A DNA stretch of 8,005 bases, taken from positions 1-8,005 of the forward strand of contig JABABH010000260.1 in assembly GCA_014238325.1 (NCBI GenBank), given 5' to 3'. The DNA is from Coxiellaceae bacterium. Its GTDB lineage: Bacteria > Pseudomonadota > Gammaproteobacteria > Coxiellales > Coxiellaceae. Shown one piece after another: positions 1 through 6,776 of the stretch (the stretch's first letter is position 1; each line of letters begins with the position of its first letter). Below the pieces are notes generated by a model, which searched no databases, had not been told where the DNA came from, and was given only the letters and a program-made list of their open reading frames with translations. Both the position numbers and the translations under genes were made by a program.

Positions 1-1
1 C

Positions 2-580
2 TTAAATCAAGATGCCTTTCAGCGCGGAGCCCTCTATGGTGGACGTGCTGGTGTGCAATATCATGGATCCAGACCATTTTTTATAGGACTTGATTTCGCT
101 GCTGTGGGTAATAGTCGCAAAGCTACTATGCCGACACGCAATGCATTCACCCTCGTACCACCCGCGACGACAGGCCAAGCAACGTTTGTCAATGAATTCC
201 GTATTCGCAGTAATTTAGATTTAGCTGCAATCTTTGGTACGGATATCACACGTACAGCACAAGCCTATATGAAACTGGGTGGATCAGTAGGACGCCTCAC
301 CAACCATGCCACATTTTTTGACACACCGCCAACCGTATTCACCCCAAGTGAATCCAATAGTGTATACGGATGGATGCTCGGCTTCGGGGCTGCAAGGGAT
401 TGGGGGCGTTGGTTTAGAGGATTTATCGAATATGACCAATATCGCTATGCTTCAAAAGCTCTCTCGACACTGGGTACACCCTTCGCGCCTAATACGGTCT
501 CGACCATCCTGCCGGTACAGCGCGTACGTGTCTCCTCTTGGGCATTGCGTTTAGGTATAGACTTAACGATTCCGCTTTAA
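2..580 (+). CDS. Outer-membrane beta-barrel protein, C-terminal part (5' end outside window)
   Basis: The frame is open from the first bases of the window to the TAA at 578-580, so this is the C-terminal 192 residues of a longer protein. The first ATG at 53 is internal: codons before it (DAFQRG, LYGGRAGVQYHG) match the equivalent part of the neighbouring protein. The sequence alternates polar and hydrophobic/aromatic residues, with motifs FFIGLDF, AAIFGTDIT, YGWMLGFG, RWFRGFIEYDQY and a final RLGIDLTIPL strand, as in small 8-stranded-type outer-membrane barrels. By eye it is roughly 60% identical to the third unit of the protein at 697-2985, which suggests tandem duplication. By analogy the missing part should hold a signal peptide and two more units. 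The precise family (porin-like or OmpA/OmpW-like) and any function as channel, adhesin or antigen cannot be assigned. Confidence 0.8.
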   Translation, partial: LNQDAFQRGALYGGRAGVQYHGSRPFFIGLDFAAVGNSRKATMPTRNAFTLVPPATTGQATFVNEFRIRSNLDLAAIFGTDITRTAQAYMKLGGSVGRLTNHATFFDTPPTVFTPSESNSVYGWMLGFGAARDWGRWFRGFIEYDQYRYASKALSTLGTPFAPNTVSTILPVQRVRVSSWALRLGIDLTIPL

Positions 581-612
581 ACTACATACCTTAATATAAA
601 ATTTTAATTCAT

Positions 613-641
613 CTGCCCCGTTTACAGCATAAGCGGGGCAG
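613..641. terminator. Strong intergenic hairpin, possible terminator or 3'-end stabiliser
   Basis: CTGCCCCG (613-620) pairs perfectly with CGGGGCAG (634-641). The inner bases TTTA (621-624) and TAAG (630-633) extend it with three A-T pairs and one G-T pair, giving a 12-bp stem with a five-base CAGCA loop. It lies 33 bases after the stop of the first barrel gene and 55 bases before the start of the second. There is no T-tract after the stem on the plus strand. On the minus strand an A/T-rich stretch follows, but not a clean U-run. It is therefore not a classical intrinsic terminator. A 3'-end stabiliser or attenuating hairpin between the two genes fits equally well. Confidence 0.45.
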
Positions 642-696
642 TGGCCAGGTACTGAGAATATTATCAGAAGCACCTTTACCATAATCAACATCCTCC

Positions 697-2985
697 ATGA
701 CTGATACCATGGATCAAAAAAAAAGCCCACTTTCTCTATTCTTCCGAATACTCTATAACCGATATACTGCAAAGGTATTACTACCGCTGAGTGCATTACT
801 GCTCTTACTCCAAAATACACCGCTGGCCTTCGCTCATCCTGCGCTAGCCCCTATTCCAGCTCCTCTTCGCTCTCCTTGGGTGCTCTATATCGGTGGATTT
901 GGTGGGCACTATACCTCAGATTTTACCTATAGCAATCGTTATTTTCAGGCAGAAATAGCCTCTCCCCATATTATACAAACCTATAGTAATGATACCTTTC
1001 AACAAGGTGGACTCGGGGGGGGGCAAATCGGTGTGAACTACCATATCCATAACACGACATACTTCTTAGGCCTACTTCTATCGGGGCAAGGCAATGCCAA
1101 CCATTCCCTATTAACAAGCACTATACTTGCCGACCCAGATTTCACCTCTCAATTCCGTATTGCTAGCATCTGGGATGTATCTGTATTACTCGGCAGCAAT
1201 GTGACGGAACGCCTGCAACTCTATAGCAAGATCGGTACCGCACGGAACCATCTGCAACATCGACTGCAAGTCACACTCAAAACCAATCCCAATGTGGGAA
1301 CCATAGATATAGATACGGCCTCCCATAATATATGGAGCTGGCTCTTAGGGGTGGGCATCAGCTATCAGATCACCCATTGGCTGGATTGCTTTTCGGAATA
1401 CGATTACTACAGTTTTCCGAGCCACACCAACCTCAAGACGCTGAATAATTTTATCCCCACCATCACCATGAGCCATCAGCTATCTCAGCATATCCGACCC
1501 ACCAGCTCGGCCATTCGACTCGGCCTTAATTTTAAATTCTGGGATACCCCTCCACCGGTGCTGCCCCGCATACTCCCCAGCCCTTGGATGATCTATCTCG
1601 GTGCCTTTGGTGGTTATTCTGGTGCAGACTTTCAATACCATGCGCGTAACACGATTCCTCTCAGCCTATTGCAATTCATCAATCAAGACACTTTCCAACA
1701 AGGCTTTTCAGGTGGTGGGCAACTGGGAGCACTCTATCATTATAGCCAACCGTATTTTGCAGGGTTGAATCTCAGCATACTGGCCAACGCGGAAAAAGCC
1801 GTGTTAACTCAACCCATGCTGGGTTCAGCCACCAACGCAACCTTCTCCTTGAGCCTGATGCATTTATTTGATATCAGCACCGTAGCCGGGGCCGATATTA
1901 CGAAGCACGCACATCTCTATGCCAAGTTGGGTATAGCTAAATCACGTGTCAAAGCCACCCTATCCAACACCCAAGGCCTCTTTCTCACTCCTTTCTTATC
2001 CATGCCCTATCACAGGGAAGACAGCCTATGGGGCTGGATATTAGGTATCGGTTTGATGCGGGACATCAGTCCATGGTTGAATGCCTTTGCTGAATACGAC
2101 CTCTACGGCTATGGTCGACAAACACCAGATCATATTATTTCAGGACGTCTGCTTAACGTACAAGTATTAAGCGCATTCAGCGCGCAATTAAGACGAACCC
2201 TAGATAACACCTTCCGCATCGGCTTAAATGTAAAATTCAATGATCATGTGACGCCATCGACTGACCTGCAAGCCCCCAGACATCGATGGAAATTATACTT
2301 AGGCGGTTTCACGGGCTATTATAATGCTGATTTTCAATATGCTGGAGATCTTCTACACTATCTCGGCAACATCCTTTTCAACACTATTATGGCTCATCAT
2401 GATACCTTTCAGCGCGGCGAGTTATACGGTGTTCACGCCGGGGCGCAATATCATGGGTCGATGCCCTTTTTTATAGGGCTTGATTTCTCTGGCATGGGCA
2501 CCAGTCGAAAAGCTACCATCACGACACTCAATCAAACGGGTCTCGTCTTAACCTCCTTATCGGGACCATCGACTTTCACCCACCAACTCCGCATTCGAGC
2601 AACAACAGATATCGCAGCCATATTCGGCACAGATGTCACCTCCTCGGCGCAGGCTTATATCAAAATTGGCGGATCTCGAGGACGTTTAGCAAATACAGAC
2701 ACCTTGACTCAATCCCTAAGCCCCGCTACCCCTCTCTCATTCAGCCATAGCGATTCTTCCAATCTATACGGTTGGCTGCTCGGATTTGGAGCCACACGAG
2801 ATTGGGGGCGTTGGTTTAGGGGATTTATCGAGTATGATCAATATAGTTATTCGTCAAAAACACTCACCACACTGCAGACTTTATTTTCAAATCTCTCGCC
2901 TGGGGAACGTGTCCTACCCACTGAGCGTGTACGACTCACTGCTTGGGCCTTGCGTCTAGGCATCGACTTCACCATTCCACTTTAA
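697..2985 (+). CDS. Secreted outer-membrane protein with three tandem beta-barrel-like units
   Basis: This 762-residue protein has an N-terminal export signal: positively charged residues to about 26, a hydrophobic core LLPLSALLLLL (28-38) and a likely cleavage site after AFA (44-46). Three homologous units follow, at about 60-281, 296-514 and 530-762, joined by Pro-rich linkers. Each begins with an aromatic residue and Y-[IL]-G-[GA]-F, contains D-T-F-Q-[QR]-G, Y-x-K-[IL]-G, W-x-[IL]-L-G-x-G and EYD-x-Y, and ends in a beta-signal-like strand (RLGLNFKF, RIGLNVKF, RLGIDFTIPL). Each unit is the size of a small outer-membrane barrel, so the protein looks like three barrels on one chain; a single larger barrel is the alternative. 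Start choice is uncertain: ATG 697 and ATG 709 both lack a good Shine-Dalgarno sequence, and the n-region is long. A-tract and G-tract runs of nine lie in the frame. Function is unknown beyond a surface/porin-like role. Confidence 0.85.
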   Translation: MTDTMDQKKSPLSLFFRILYNRYTAKVLLPLSALLLLLQNTPLAFAHPALAPIPAPLRSPWVLYIGGFGGHYTSDFTYSNRYFQAEIASPHIIQTYSNDTFQQGGLGGGQIGVNYHIHNTTYFLGLLLSGQGNANHSLLTSTILADPDFTSQFRIASIWDVSVLLGSNVTERLQLYSKIGTARNHLQHRLQVTLKTNPNVGTIDIDTASHNIWSWLLGVGISYQITHWLDCFSEYDYYSFPSHTNLKTLNNFIPTITMSHQLSQHIRPTSSAIRLGLNFKFWDTPPPVLPRILPSPWMIYLGAFGGYSGADFQYHARNTIPLSLLQFINQDTFQQGFSGGGQLGALYHYSQPYFAGLNLSILANAEKAVLTQPMLGSATNATFSLSLMHLFDISTVAGADITKHAHLYAKLGIAKSRVKATLSNTQGLFLTPFLSMPYHREDSLWGWILGIGLMRDISPWLNAFAEYDLYGYGRQTPDHIISGRLLNVQVLSAFSAQLRRTLDNTFRIGLNVKFNDHVTPSTDLQAPRHRWKLYLGGFTGYYNADFQYAGDLLHYLGNILFNTIMAHHDTFQRGELYGVHAGAQYHGSMPFFIGLDFSGMGTSRKATITTLNQTGLVLTSLSGPSTFTHQLRIRATTDIAAIFGTDVTSSAQAYIKIGGSRGRLANTDTLTQSLSPATPLSFSHSDSSNLYGWLLGFGATRDWGRWFRGFIEYDQYSYSSKTLTTLQTLFSNLSPGERVLPTERVRLTAWALRLGIDFTIPL
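716..724 (+). repeat. A9 homopolymer near the start codon of the barrel gene
   Basis: Nine A in a row lie seven to nine codons after ATG 697 and within three codons of ATG 709, encoding the end of Gln and two Lys of the n-region of the signal peptide. A length change here would shift the frame before any mature sequence is made. Confidence 0.85.
874..2982 (+). repeat. Three divergent in-frame protein repeats of about 220 residues
   Basis: The units span bases 874-1539, 1582-2238 and 2284-2982. They are related at protein level by the shared motif order (Y-x-G-x-F start, DTFQ, YxKxG, LGxG, EYDxY, RxGLNFKF end), but DNA identity between them is low. The third unit is much closer to the upstream partial gene than to units one and two. 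For example, the 20 bases at 2800-2819 are identical to 398-417. Confidence 0.8.
1015..1023 (+). repeat. G9 homopolymer within barrel gene
   Basis: Nine consecutive G encode three glycines (107-109) in the first unit, between Leu106 and Gln110. The corresponding position in unit two is also glycine-rich but is written with mixed codons (GGTGGTGGG). G-runs of this length are prone to slipped-strand length change. Confidence 0.9.
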
Positions 2986-3015
2986 AGCAATGCAACCACC
3001 ACCTTTCCGCTATCC

Positions 3016-4704
3016 CTATCGGTCAACTTTAAGTGACTCATGATTGACATCATCTGGCGTAATATGCAAGAGTCGTAGTGCACCACCCATGATTTTGGCA
3101 AATAAAGGTGCTGCGACCAGACCACCAAAATGTTCGCCCTGAGGATCACGAATCACCACCACCACTACCAACTGGGGAGCAGAGACAGGAGCCATGCCTA
3201 CAAAGGAAGAAAAGTAGTGATCTTTCTGATAACCATTTGGCCCCACCAAATAGGCTGTCCCGGTTTTTCCTGCTACTCGATAATCCGATACACGAGCACG
3301 CGTCCCCGTTCCACCCGGCTGTAATACCGTTTCCAACATCTGCATCACCTGCTGTGCGGTATGCTCAGACAACAGACGCTTCCCGTGAGGAGGCACGTGA
3401 GTTTTTAAAAAAGTCAGCGGGACATCTAAACCCTTATTTGCCAAAACAGCATAACCATGTGCCAGTTGCAAAGCGGTGACGGCAATACCATACCCATAAG
3501 CCAAGGTCGCAATAATACTGGGCTGCCATATGGCATGCGAAATCAGCATACCAGCTGATTCTCCTGGAAAGCCACTCAAACTCTTTTGTCCAAAACCCAA
3601 TCGACTCAGCCATGCATAATATTGCTGCGGTTTGAGGGATAATAAAATTTTTGCTGCAGCAATATTACTCGATTTTCTGATCAGATCCGTTAAGCTCACA
3701 ATACCATAATTCAAATCATCACGAATATCATAGCCACCAATTTTTACCCAACCAGGTCGCGTATCAATATAAGAATCAAGGGAATATCGACCACTCTCTA
3801 AGGCAAAAGCCACCGTAAATGGTTTGATCACTGAACCCGGTTCAAACATATCCGTGACGGCACGATTGCGATACGATCCCGTATCCATCGCTGGACGCGC
3901 ATTAGGATCATAAACCGGCATATTGGCCATGGCTAACACTTCACCCGTCTGATTATTCAGTATCACCACAGAACCCGACTCCGCTTGGTAGCGAGAGATC
4001 GTTTCCCTCAACGAGCTCAATGCAAGGTATTGTAAGCGATAATCTAGACTCAAAACTAAACTATGCCCCTGTACGGGTTTTTTTATTAAGGCTAATTCTT
4101 GAATCACATGCCCCAAGCTATCTTTCAAAACCTCGCGTTTACCTGATACACCAGATAGCCATCCATTATAAGCGAGCTCCAATCCTTCTTGCCCATGCCC
4201 ATCCAGATTAGTCATGCCTACCACATGGGAGGTCACTGCTGCTTTAGGATAATCACGACGATATTCTCGCCGAAAAAAAACACCAGCAATATGCTGCGCC
4301 CGAACCTTTGCCACTAATGAAGCTTGGCAATGCCGTTTCAAATAGATAAATTGTCGGTCTGCCTGGTGATGGGCAACTAAATATTTAAGGTCTATAATAG
4401 AAACACCCAGCAACGATGCTAAGCTATTCCATTCTTGAGATGAAGGATGAAATAGTTTTGGATTAACCCATATCGCGTGAACAGGGATGCTCACGGCTAA
4501 CGGTATTCCTAGGCGGTCTGTCATCATACCACGCATGGTCGGAATATTGATGACGCGGAGGATCCGAGCTTTACTTTCCTTCAGTAAAAAAGATCGACTC
4601 AGGATGTTTAAATCGATCAAACGCCATACTATCCCGACCATGACCATGCACAATAAAAACCATAAACAATAGAGACGCCCATGCAGCCTGGTATACATCG
4701 GCAT
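3016..4704 (-). CDS. ftsI: Peptidoglycan D,D-transpeptidase FtsI (penicillin-binding protein 3)
   Basis: FtsI is the septum-specific class B PBP that cross-links peptidoglycan at the division site with FtsW. The 562 residues (E. coli FtsI is 588) show a short cytoplasmic start, one membrane segment at about 12-30, and a PBP dimerisation/pedestal domain (about 55-210, with TMRGMMTDRLG and HVVGMTNLDGHGQEGLE). The transpeptidase domain follows, with the catalytic SVIK (Ser291, Lys294), SSN (345-347) and KTGT (480-483). All three penicilloyl-enzyme motifs are intact, so it should be active and beta-lactam sensitive. The start ATG overlaps the ftsL stop as TAATG and there is no clear Shine-Dalgarno, which suggests translational coupling. 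ATG at codon 3 is an alternative start. The gene ends the operon here: its TAG lies 30 bases from the stop of the convergent barrel gene, and murE, the usual next gene, is absent. Confidence 0.97.
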   Translation of the reverse strand: MPMYTRLHGRLYCLWFLLCMVMVGIVWRLIDLNILSRSFLLKESKARILRVINIPTMRGMMTDRLGIPLAVSIPVHAIWVNPKLFHPSSQEWNSLASLLGVSIIDLKYLVAHHQADRQFIYLKRHCQASLVAKVRAQHIAGVFFRREYRRDYPKAAVTSHVVGMTNLDGHGQEGLELAYNGWLSGVSGKREVLKDSLGHVIQELALIKKPVQGHSLVLSLDYRLQYLALSSLRETISRYQAESGSVVILNNQTGEVLAMANMPVYDPNARPAMDTGSYRNRAVTDMFEPGSVIKPFTVAFALESGRYSLDSYIDTRPGWVKIGGYDIRDDLNYGIVSLTDLIRKSSNIAAAKILLSLKPQQYYAWLSRLGFGQKSLSGFPGESAGMLISHAIWQPSIIATLAYGYGIAVTALQLAHGYAVLANKGLDVPLTFLKTHVPPHGKRLLSEHTAQQVMQMLETVLQPGGTGTRARVSDYRVAGKTGTAYLVGPNGYQKDHYFSSFVGMAPVSAPQLVVVVVIRDPQGEHFGGLVAAPLFAKIMGGALRLLHITPDDVNHESLKVDR

Positions 4705-5060
4705 TACGGCGCGTCATCGGGGACACGCACCTGCAATAATACGACTTCTTGGTGAGTGGGGATATGCATATGAAATGCCACTTCTCCAGCTTGTTCTAAA
4801 AAAGGCTGGGTCGACCAGCGACTATAATCTGATAGTAATTGCTCAAATTGCATCAAAGCTTGCTGCTTCTCTTGTTGCAAGCTGTAGTACTCAGCAGTGA
4901 GTCGCCGATTCATATCCTTTAGATAAATGATTCCCAAAATCGATAACAAAATAGGGATCAATACTATAAACAGCCGAAATACAGATAGCGTGGAAATCGG
5001 TTGACGTTGGGCTAAACTTACCCCTCCCACTGATGACAAAGCACGAACAGCTGCATTCAT
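4704..5060 (-). CDS. ftsL: Cell division protein FtsL
   Basis: FtsL is a small bitopic divisome protein that with FtsB and FtsQ recruits and activates FtsW-FtsI. The sequence is 118 residues, close to the usual size. It has a cytoplasmic tail of about 27 residues, one membrane helix at about 28-47 (LFIVLIPILLSILGIIYL) and a periplasmic heptad-like stretch at 50-82 (NRRLTAEYYSLQQEKQQAL) typical of the FtsL leucine-zipper-like coiled coil. FtsL diverges quickly, so the call rests on topology plus its position between rsmH and ftsI. The start is the ATG of an ATGA overlap with the rsmH stop. A good Shine-Dalgarno GGAGAAG (5066-5072) lies five bases upstream, inside the rsmH end. The 3' end overlaps ftsI by one base. 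Confidence 0.93.
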   Translation of the reverse strand: MNAAVRALSSVGGVSLAQRQPISTLSVFRLFIVLIPILLSILGIIYLKDMNRRLTAEYYSLQQEKQQALMQFEQLLSDYSRWSTQPFLEQAGEVAFHMHIPTHQEVVLLQVRVPDDAP

Positions 5061-6007
5061 AGAATCTTCTCCGTAATACGTAATCGAGCGCTGCGAGCAC
5101 GTGGGTTCGCCCTTATTTCGTTGTCATCCGGTCTAATGAGACCATGAATTTTTTTAAACCGTGGACGGATAGCTGATGCTAAAACAGGCAGCCCTCGTGG
5201 ATAATCATCGCCACGCGACTCTTTTTGAATAAAACGTTTCACTTCACGATCTTCTAAAGAATGAAAGCTAATGACACATAAACGCCCTTTAGGCTTTAAG
5301 ACCTTCGCGCAGAGAGGCAAAGCTGTGATAAGCTCATCCAATTCCTGATTGATAAACATGCGAATTGCCTGAAAAGTACGCGTCGCTGGATGTTTTTTTT
5401 CTCCATGCCACGGGTAAGCCTGGCTGATTATTTGACTGAGTTGATCTGTACGGGTAATCGGTTGATTTTGGCGAGTCTGTACAATGGCATCTGCGATCCG
5501 CCTGGCATAACGCTCTTCACCATAATCACGAATCACCTGATAAAGTTCGGCTCGAGTAGCACGACTAATCCAACGAGCAGCATCAAGCGTCTGAGTCGTG
5601 TCCATACGCATGTCCAAAGGACCCGATTGCCTAAAACTAAACCCCCGAGATGCCTGATCTAATTGCGGAGAAGAAACCCCTAAATCTAATAAAACACCGC
5701 TCACTTCTCTGTCTGCAGCATGCTCCTTGATCACACGATCGATATTAGAAAAGGCGCTATGCACAACAGAAAAACGTGGGTCGCACAACGAGGCATGATG
5801 GCACGCCATGCGCACTGCTTCTGGATCTTTATCCAAGGCTAATAAGCGACCATGAGGTCCTAGTTTTTGTAATATTCCTAAACTATGACCACCCCGACCA
5901 AAGGTGCCATCGACATAAAACCCTGAAGATTCAAGTACGAGTTCCTTCATAACCGTCTCAAAAAGGACCGGCTTATGTGCTGGCACAGCAACAGATTCAG
6001 CATTCAT
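5057..6007 (-). CDS. rsmH: 16S rRNA (cytosine1402-N4)-methyltransferase RsmH (MraW)
   Basis: RsmH uses S-adenosylmethionine to methylate N4 of C1402 in the ribosomal P-site region of 16S rRNA. The 316 residues match the family length. Visible signatures are HKPVLFETV (11-19), the SAM-binding loop VDGTFGRGGHS (32-42), ALDKDP (57-62), DLGVSSPQLD (108-117), RGFSF (121-125), GPLDMRMD (129-136) and ISFHSLEDREVKRF (246-259), all intact. The region at about 140-220 fits the inserted helical substrate-recognition domain. The start ATG (6007) overlaps the mraZ stop as ATGA. No convincing Shine-Dalgarno precedes it, so translation is probably coupled to mraZ. The coding strand has an A8 run (5393-5400) around Glu-Lys-Lys, but the frame is intact. 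Confidence 0.97.
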   Translation of the reverse strand: MNAESVAVPAHKPVLFETVMKELVLESSGFYVDGTFGRGGHSLGILQKLGPHGRLLALDKDPEAVRMACHHASLCDPRFSVVHSAFSNIDRVIKEHAADREVSGVLLDLGVSSPQLDQASRGFSFRQSGPLDMRMDTTQTLDAARWISRATRAELYQVIRDYGEERYARRIADAIVQTRQNQPITRTDQLSQIISQAYPWHGEKKHPATRTFQAIRMFINQELDELITALPLCAKVLKPKGRLCVISFHSLEDREVKRFIQKESRGDDYPRGLPVLASAIRPRFKKIHGLIRPDDNEIRANPRARSARLRITEKIL

Positions 6008-6459
6008 AGCGATAAATTCTGCACATCAAGCGGCAGTTGATCAGCATCGGAAACATGGGCTAAAGCCGCCTTTCTAACAGATTCCCATGCGCCTTCAGAC
6101 CAAATTTCAAATTTTTTCCCTTGACCGACCAGCATGACGCGCTGCGTTAGAGCAGCATAATCACGCAGTACATTAGGAATAAGCATGCGCCCATGCCCAT
6201 CCAGTTCAAGCTCAGTCGCATGACCGATCAATAACCGCTGTATACGACGAACATCTGGATGATAAGTCGGCAAAGCTTCTAACTTACGTTCAATGCTTTC
6301 CCAAGCAGGGTAGGGATATAAGAGAAGGCAAGGATCTTCTGTATCGATAGTACAAACAACCCAACCACTCGCCTCATTAACAATTAAACGACGATATCGC
6401 GCTGGAATGGATAAACGACCTTTGGTATCAAGTGCAACTGCCGTGAGTCCACGGAACAT
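6004..6459 (-). CDS. mraZ: Transcriptional regulator MraZ
   Basis: MraZ is a ring-forming DNA-binding protein of the SpoVT/AbrB swapped-hairpin fold that represses its own operon. The protein is 151 residues (E. coli 152) with the two expected half-repeats: DTKGRLSIPARYR (11-23) and DGHGRMLIPNVLRDY (87-101), each carrying the D-x-x-G-R DNA-contact motif. The start at 6459 was chosen because MFRG is the canonical MraZ N-terminus and GGGAGAG (6465-6471) sits five bases upstream. The frame remains open upstream to an ATG at 6708, but that extension runs through the promoter and operator and does not look like MraZ. It is the first gene of the mraZ-rsmH-ftsL-ftsI operon and its stop overlaps the rsmH start. 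Confidence 0.96.
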   Translation of the reverse strand: MFRGLTAVALDTKGRLSIPARYRRLIVNEASGWVVCTIDTEDPCLLLYPYPAWESIERKLEALPTYHPDVRRIQRLLIGHATELELDGHGRMLIPNVLRDYAALTQRVMLVGQGKKFEIWSEGAWESVRKAALAHVSDADQLPLDVQNLSL

Positions 6460-6468
6460 GAATTCTCT

Positions 6469-6493
6469 CCCACTTTTGCCCACATTATACCAC
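6469..6493 (-). promoter_or_regulatory. MraZ operator: three GTGGK boxes at 10-bp period
   Basis: On the minus strand the boxes are GTGGT (6493-6489), GTGGG (6483-6479) and GTGGG (6473-6469), each separated by exactly five bases. Known MraZ operators are direct TGGG-type repeats with five-base spacers directly upstream of mraZ, so spacing and place both match. The first box overlaps the -10 hexamer and the last overlaps the Shine-Dalgarno. This predicts autorepression at transcription initiation. Confidence 0.8.
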
Positions 6494-6513
6494 TTTATCA
6501 CAAAAAAATCCAA
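6484..6513 (-). promoter_or_regulatory. Promoter of the mraZ operon
   Basis: Reading the minus strand, a perfect TATAAT (6489-6484) is preceded 18 bases upstream by TTGGAT (6513-6508), a weak -35. The predicted start of transcription is near 6477, giving a leader of about 18 bases before the mraZ ATG. The -10 lies between two MraZ boxes, so binding there would block polymerase. Confidence 0.65.
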
Positions 6514-6719
6514 TTTTTGAAGCAAATACAGGCTAATACCAAGCATCATCCCGCCTCTCACATCCATGATCTGCCCGTAGGAAGACAAGGTTGAGCAGCA
6601 CGGGTGGGTGCAGCATGGAGGTGCGGCAATCTCATTCACCTTGATTGCTCCATCTAGATGAGTCACTTCAAGTGCATGCTTCGCATCTTGCCAGTGGAAT
6701 GGGTACAACAGTGCGTATT

Positions 6720-6728
6720 ATTATACCA
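6720..6728 (-). promoter_or_regulatory. Possible second, extended -10 promoter towards mraZ
   Basis: On the minus strand TGG-TATAAT (6728-6720) is a perfect extended -10 (TGnTATAAT) without a clear -35. Transcription would start near 6713, about 250 bases upstream of mraZ and five bases before an in-frame ATG at 6708. This is a sequence match only. Confidence 0.3.
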
Positions 6729-6733
6729 ATAAC

Positions 6734-6761
6734 TTGACTTTATGATTTGAAATTATACAAT
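6734..6761 (+). promoter_or_regulatory. Sigma70-type promoter for the right-hand gene
   Basis: TTGACT (6734-6739) and TACAAT (6756-6761) each match consensus at five of six positions and are 16 bases apart. Transcription would start near 6768, about 32 bases before the ATG at 6800. It is arranged back-to-back with the leftward extended -10 at 6720-6728. Confidence 0.6.
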
Positions 6762-6776
6762 GAAAACTGGATCGAT

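Noticed and set aside
306..554. 82-codon plus-strand frame overlapping the first barrel gene
   Set aside because: It lies inside the conserved barrel frame and its translation shows no family features; it is an out-of-frame shadow.
2986..3015. Bidirectional terminator between the convergent barrel gene and ftsI
   Set aside because: The 30 bases contain no stem of useful length and no T-tract on either strand.
3108..3479. 123-codon plus-strand frame opposite ftsI
   Set aside because: It is antisense to the transpeptidase domain with intact catalytic motifs, and the translated peptide is compositionally random and Pro/His-rich.
4891..5100. 69-codon minus-strand frame overlapping the rsmH-ftsL junction
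   Set aside because: It is out of frame with both recognised genes and has no start signal or recognisable features.
5393..5400. A8 run (coding strand) in rsmH as a slippage site
   Set aside because: It encodes Glu-Lys-Lys in an otherwise intact essential-type housekeeping gene. Eight A in an A/T-leaning genome is not remarkable, and a similar T8 run occurs in ftsI (4273-4280).
6530..6715. rnpB or another structured RNA beside mraZ
   Set aside because: The space is too short for RNase P RNA and none of its conserved blocks is visible; the GGTG-rich words do not form a convincing extended fold by eye.
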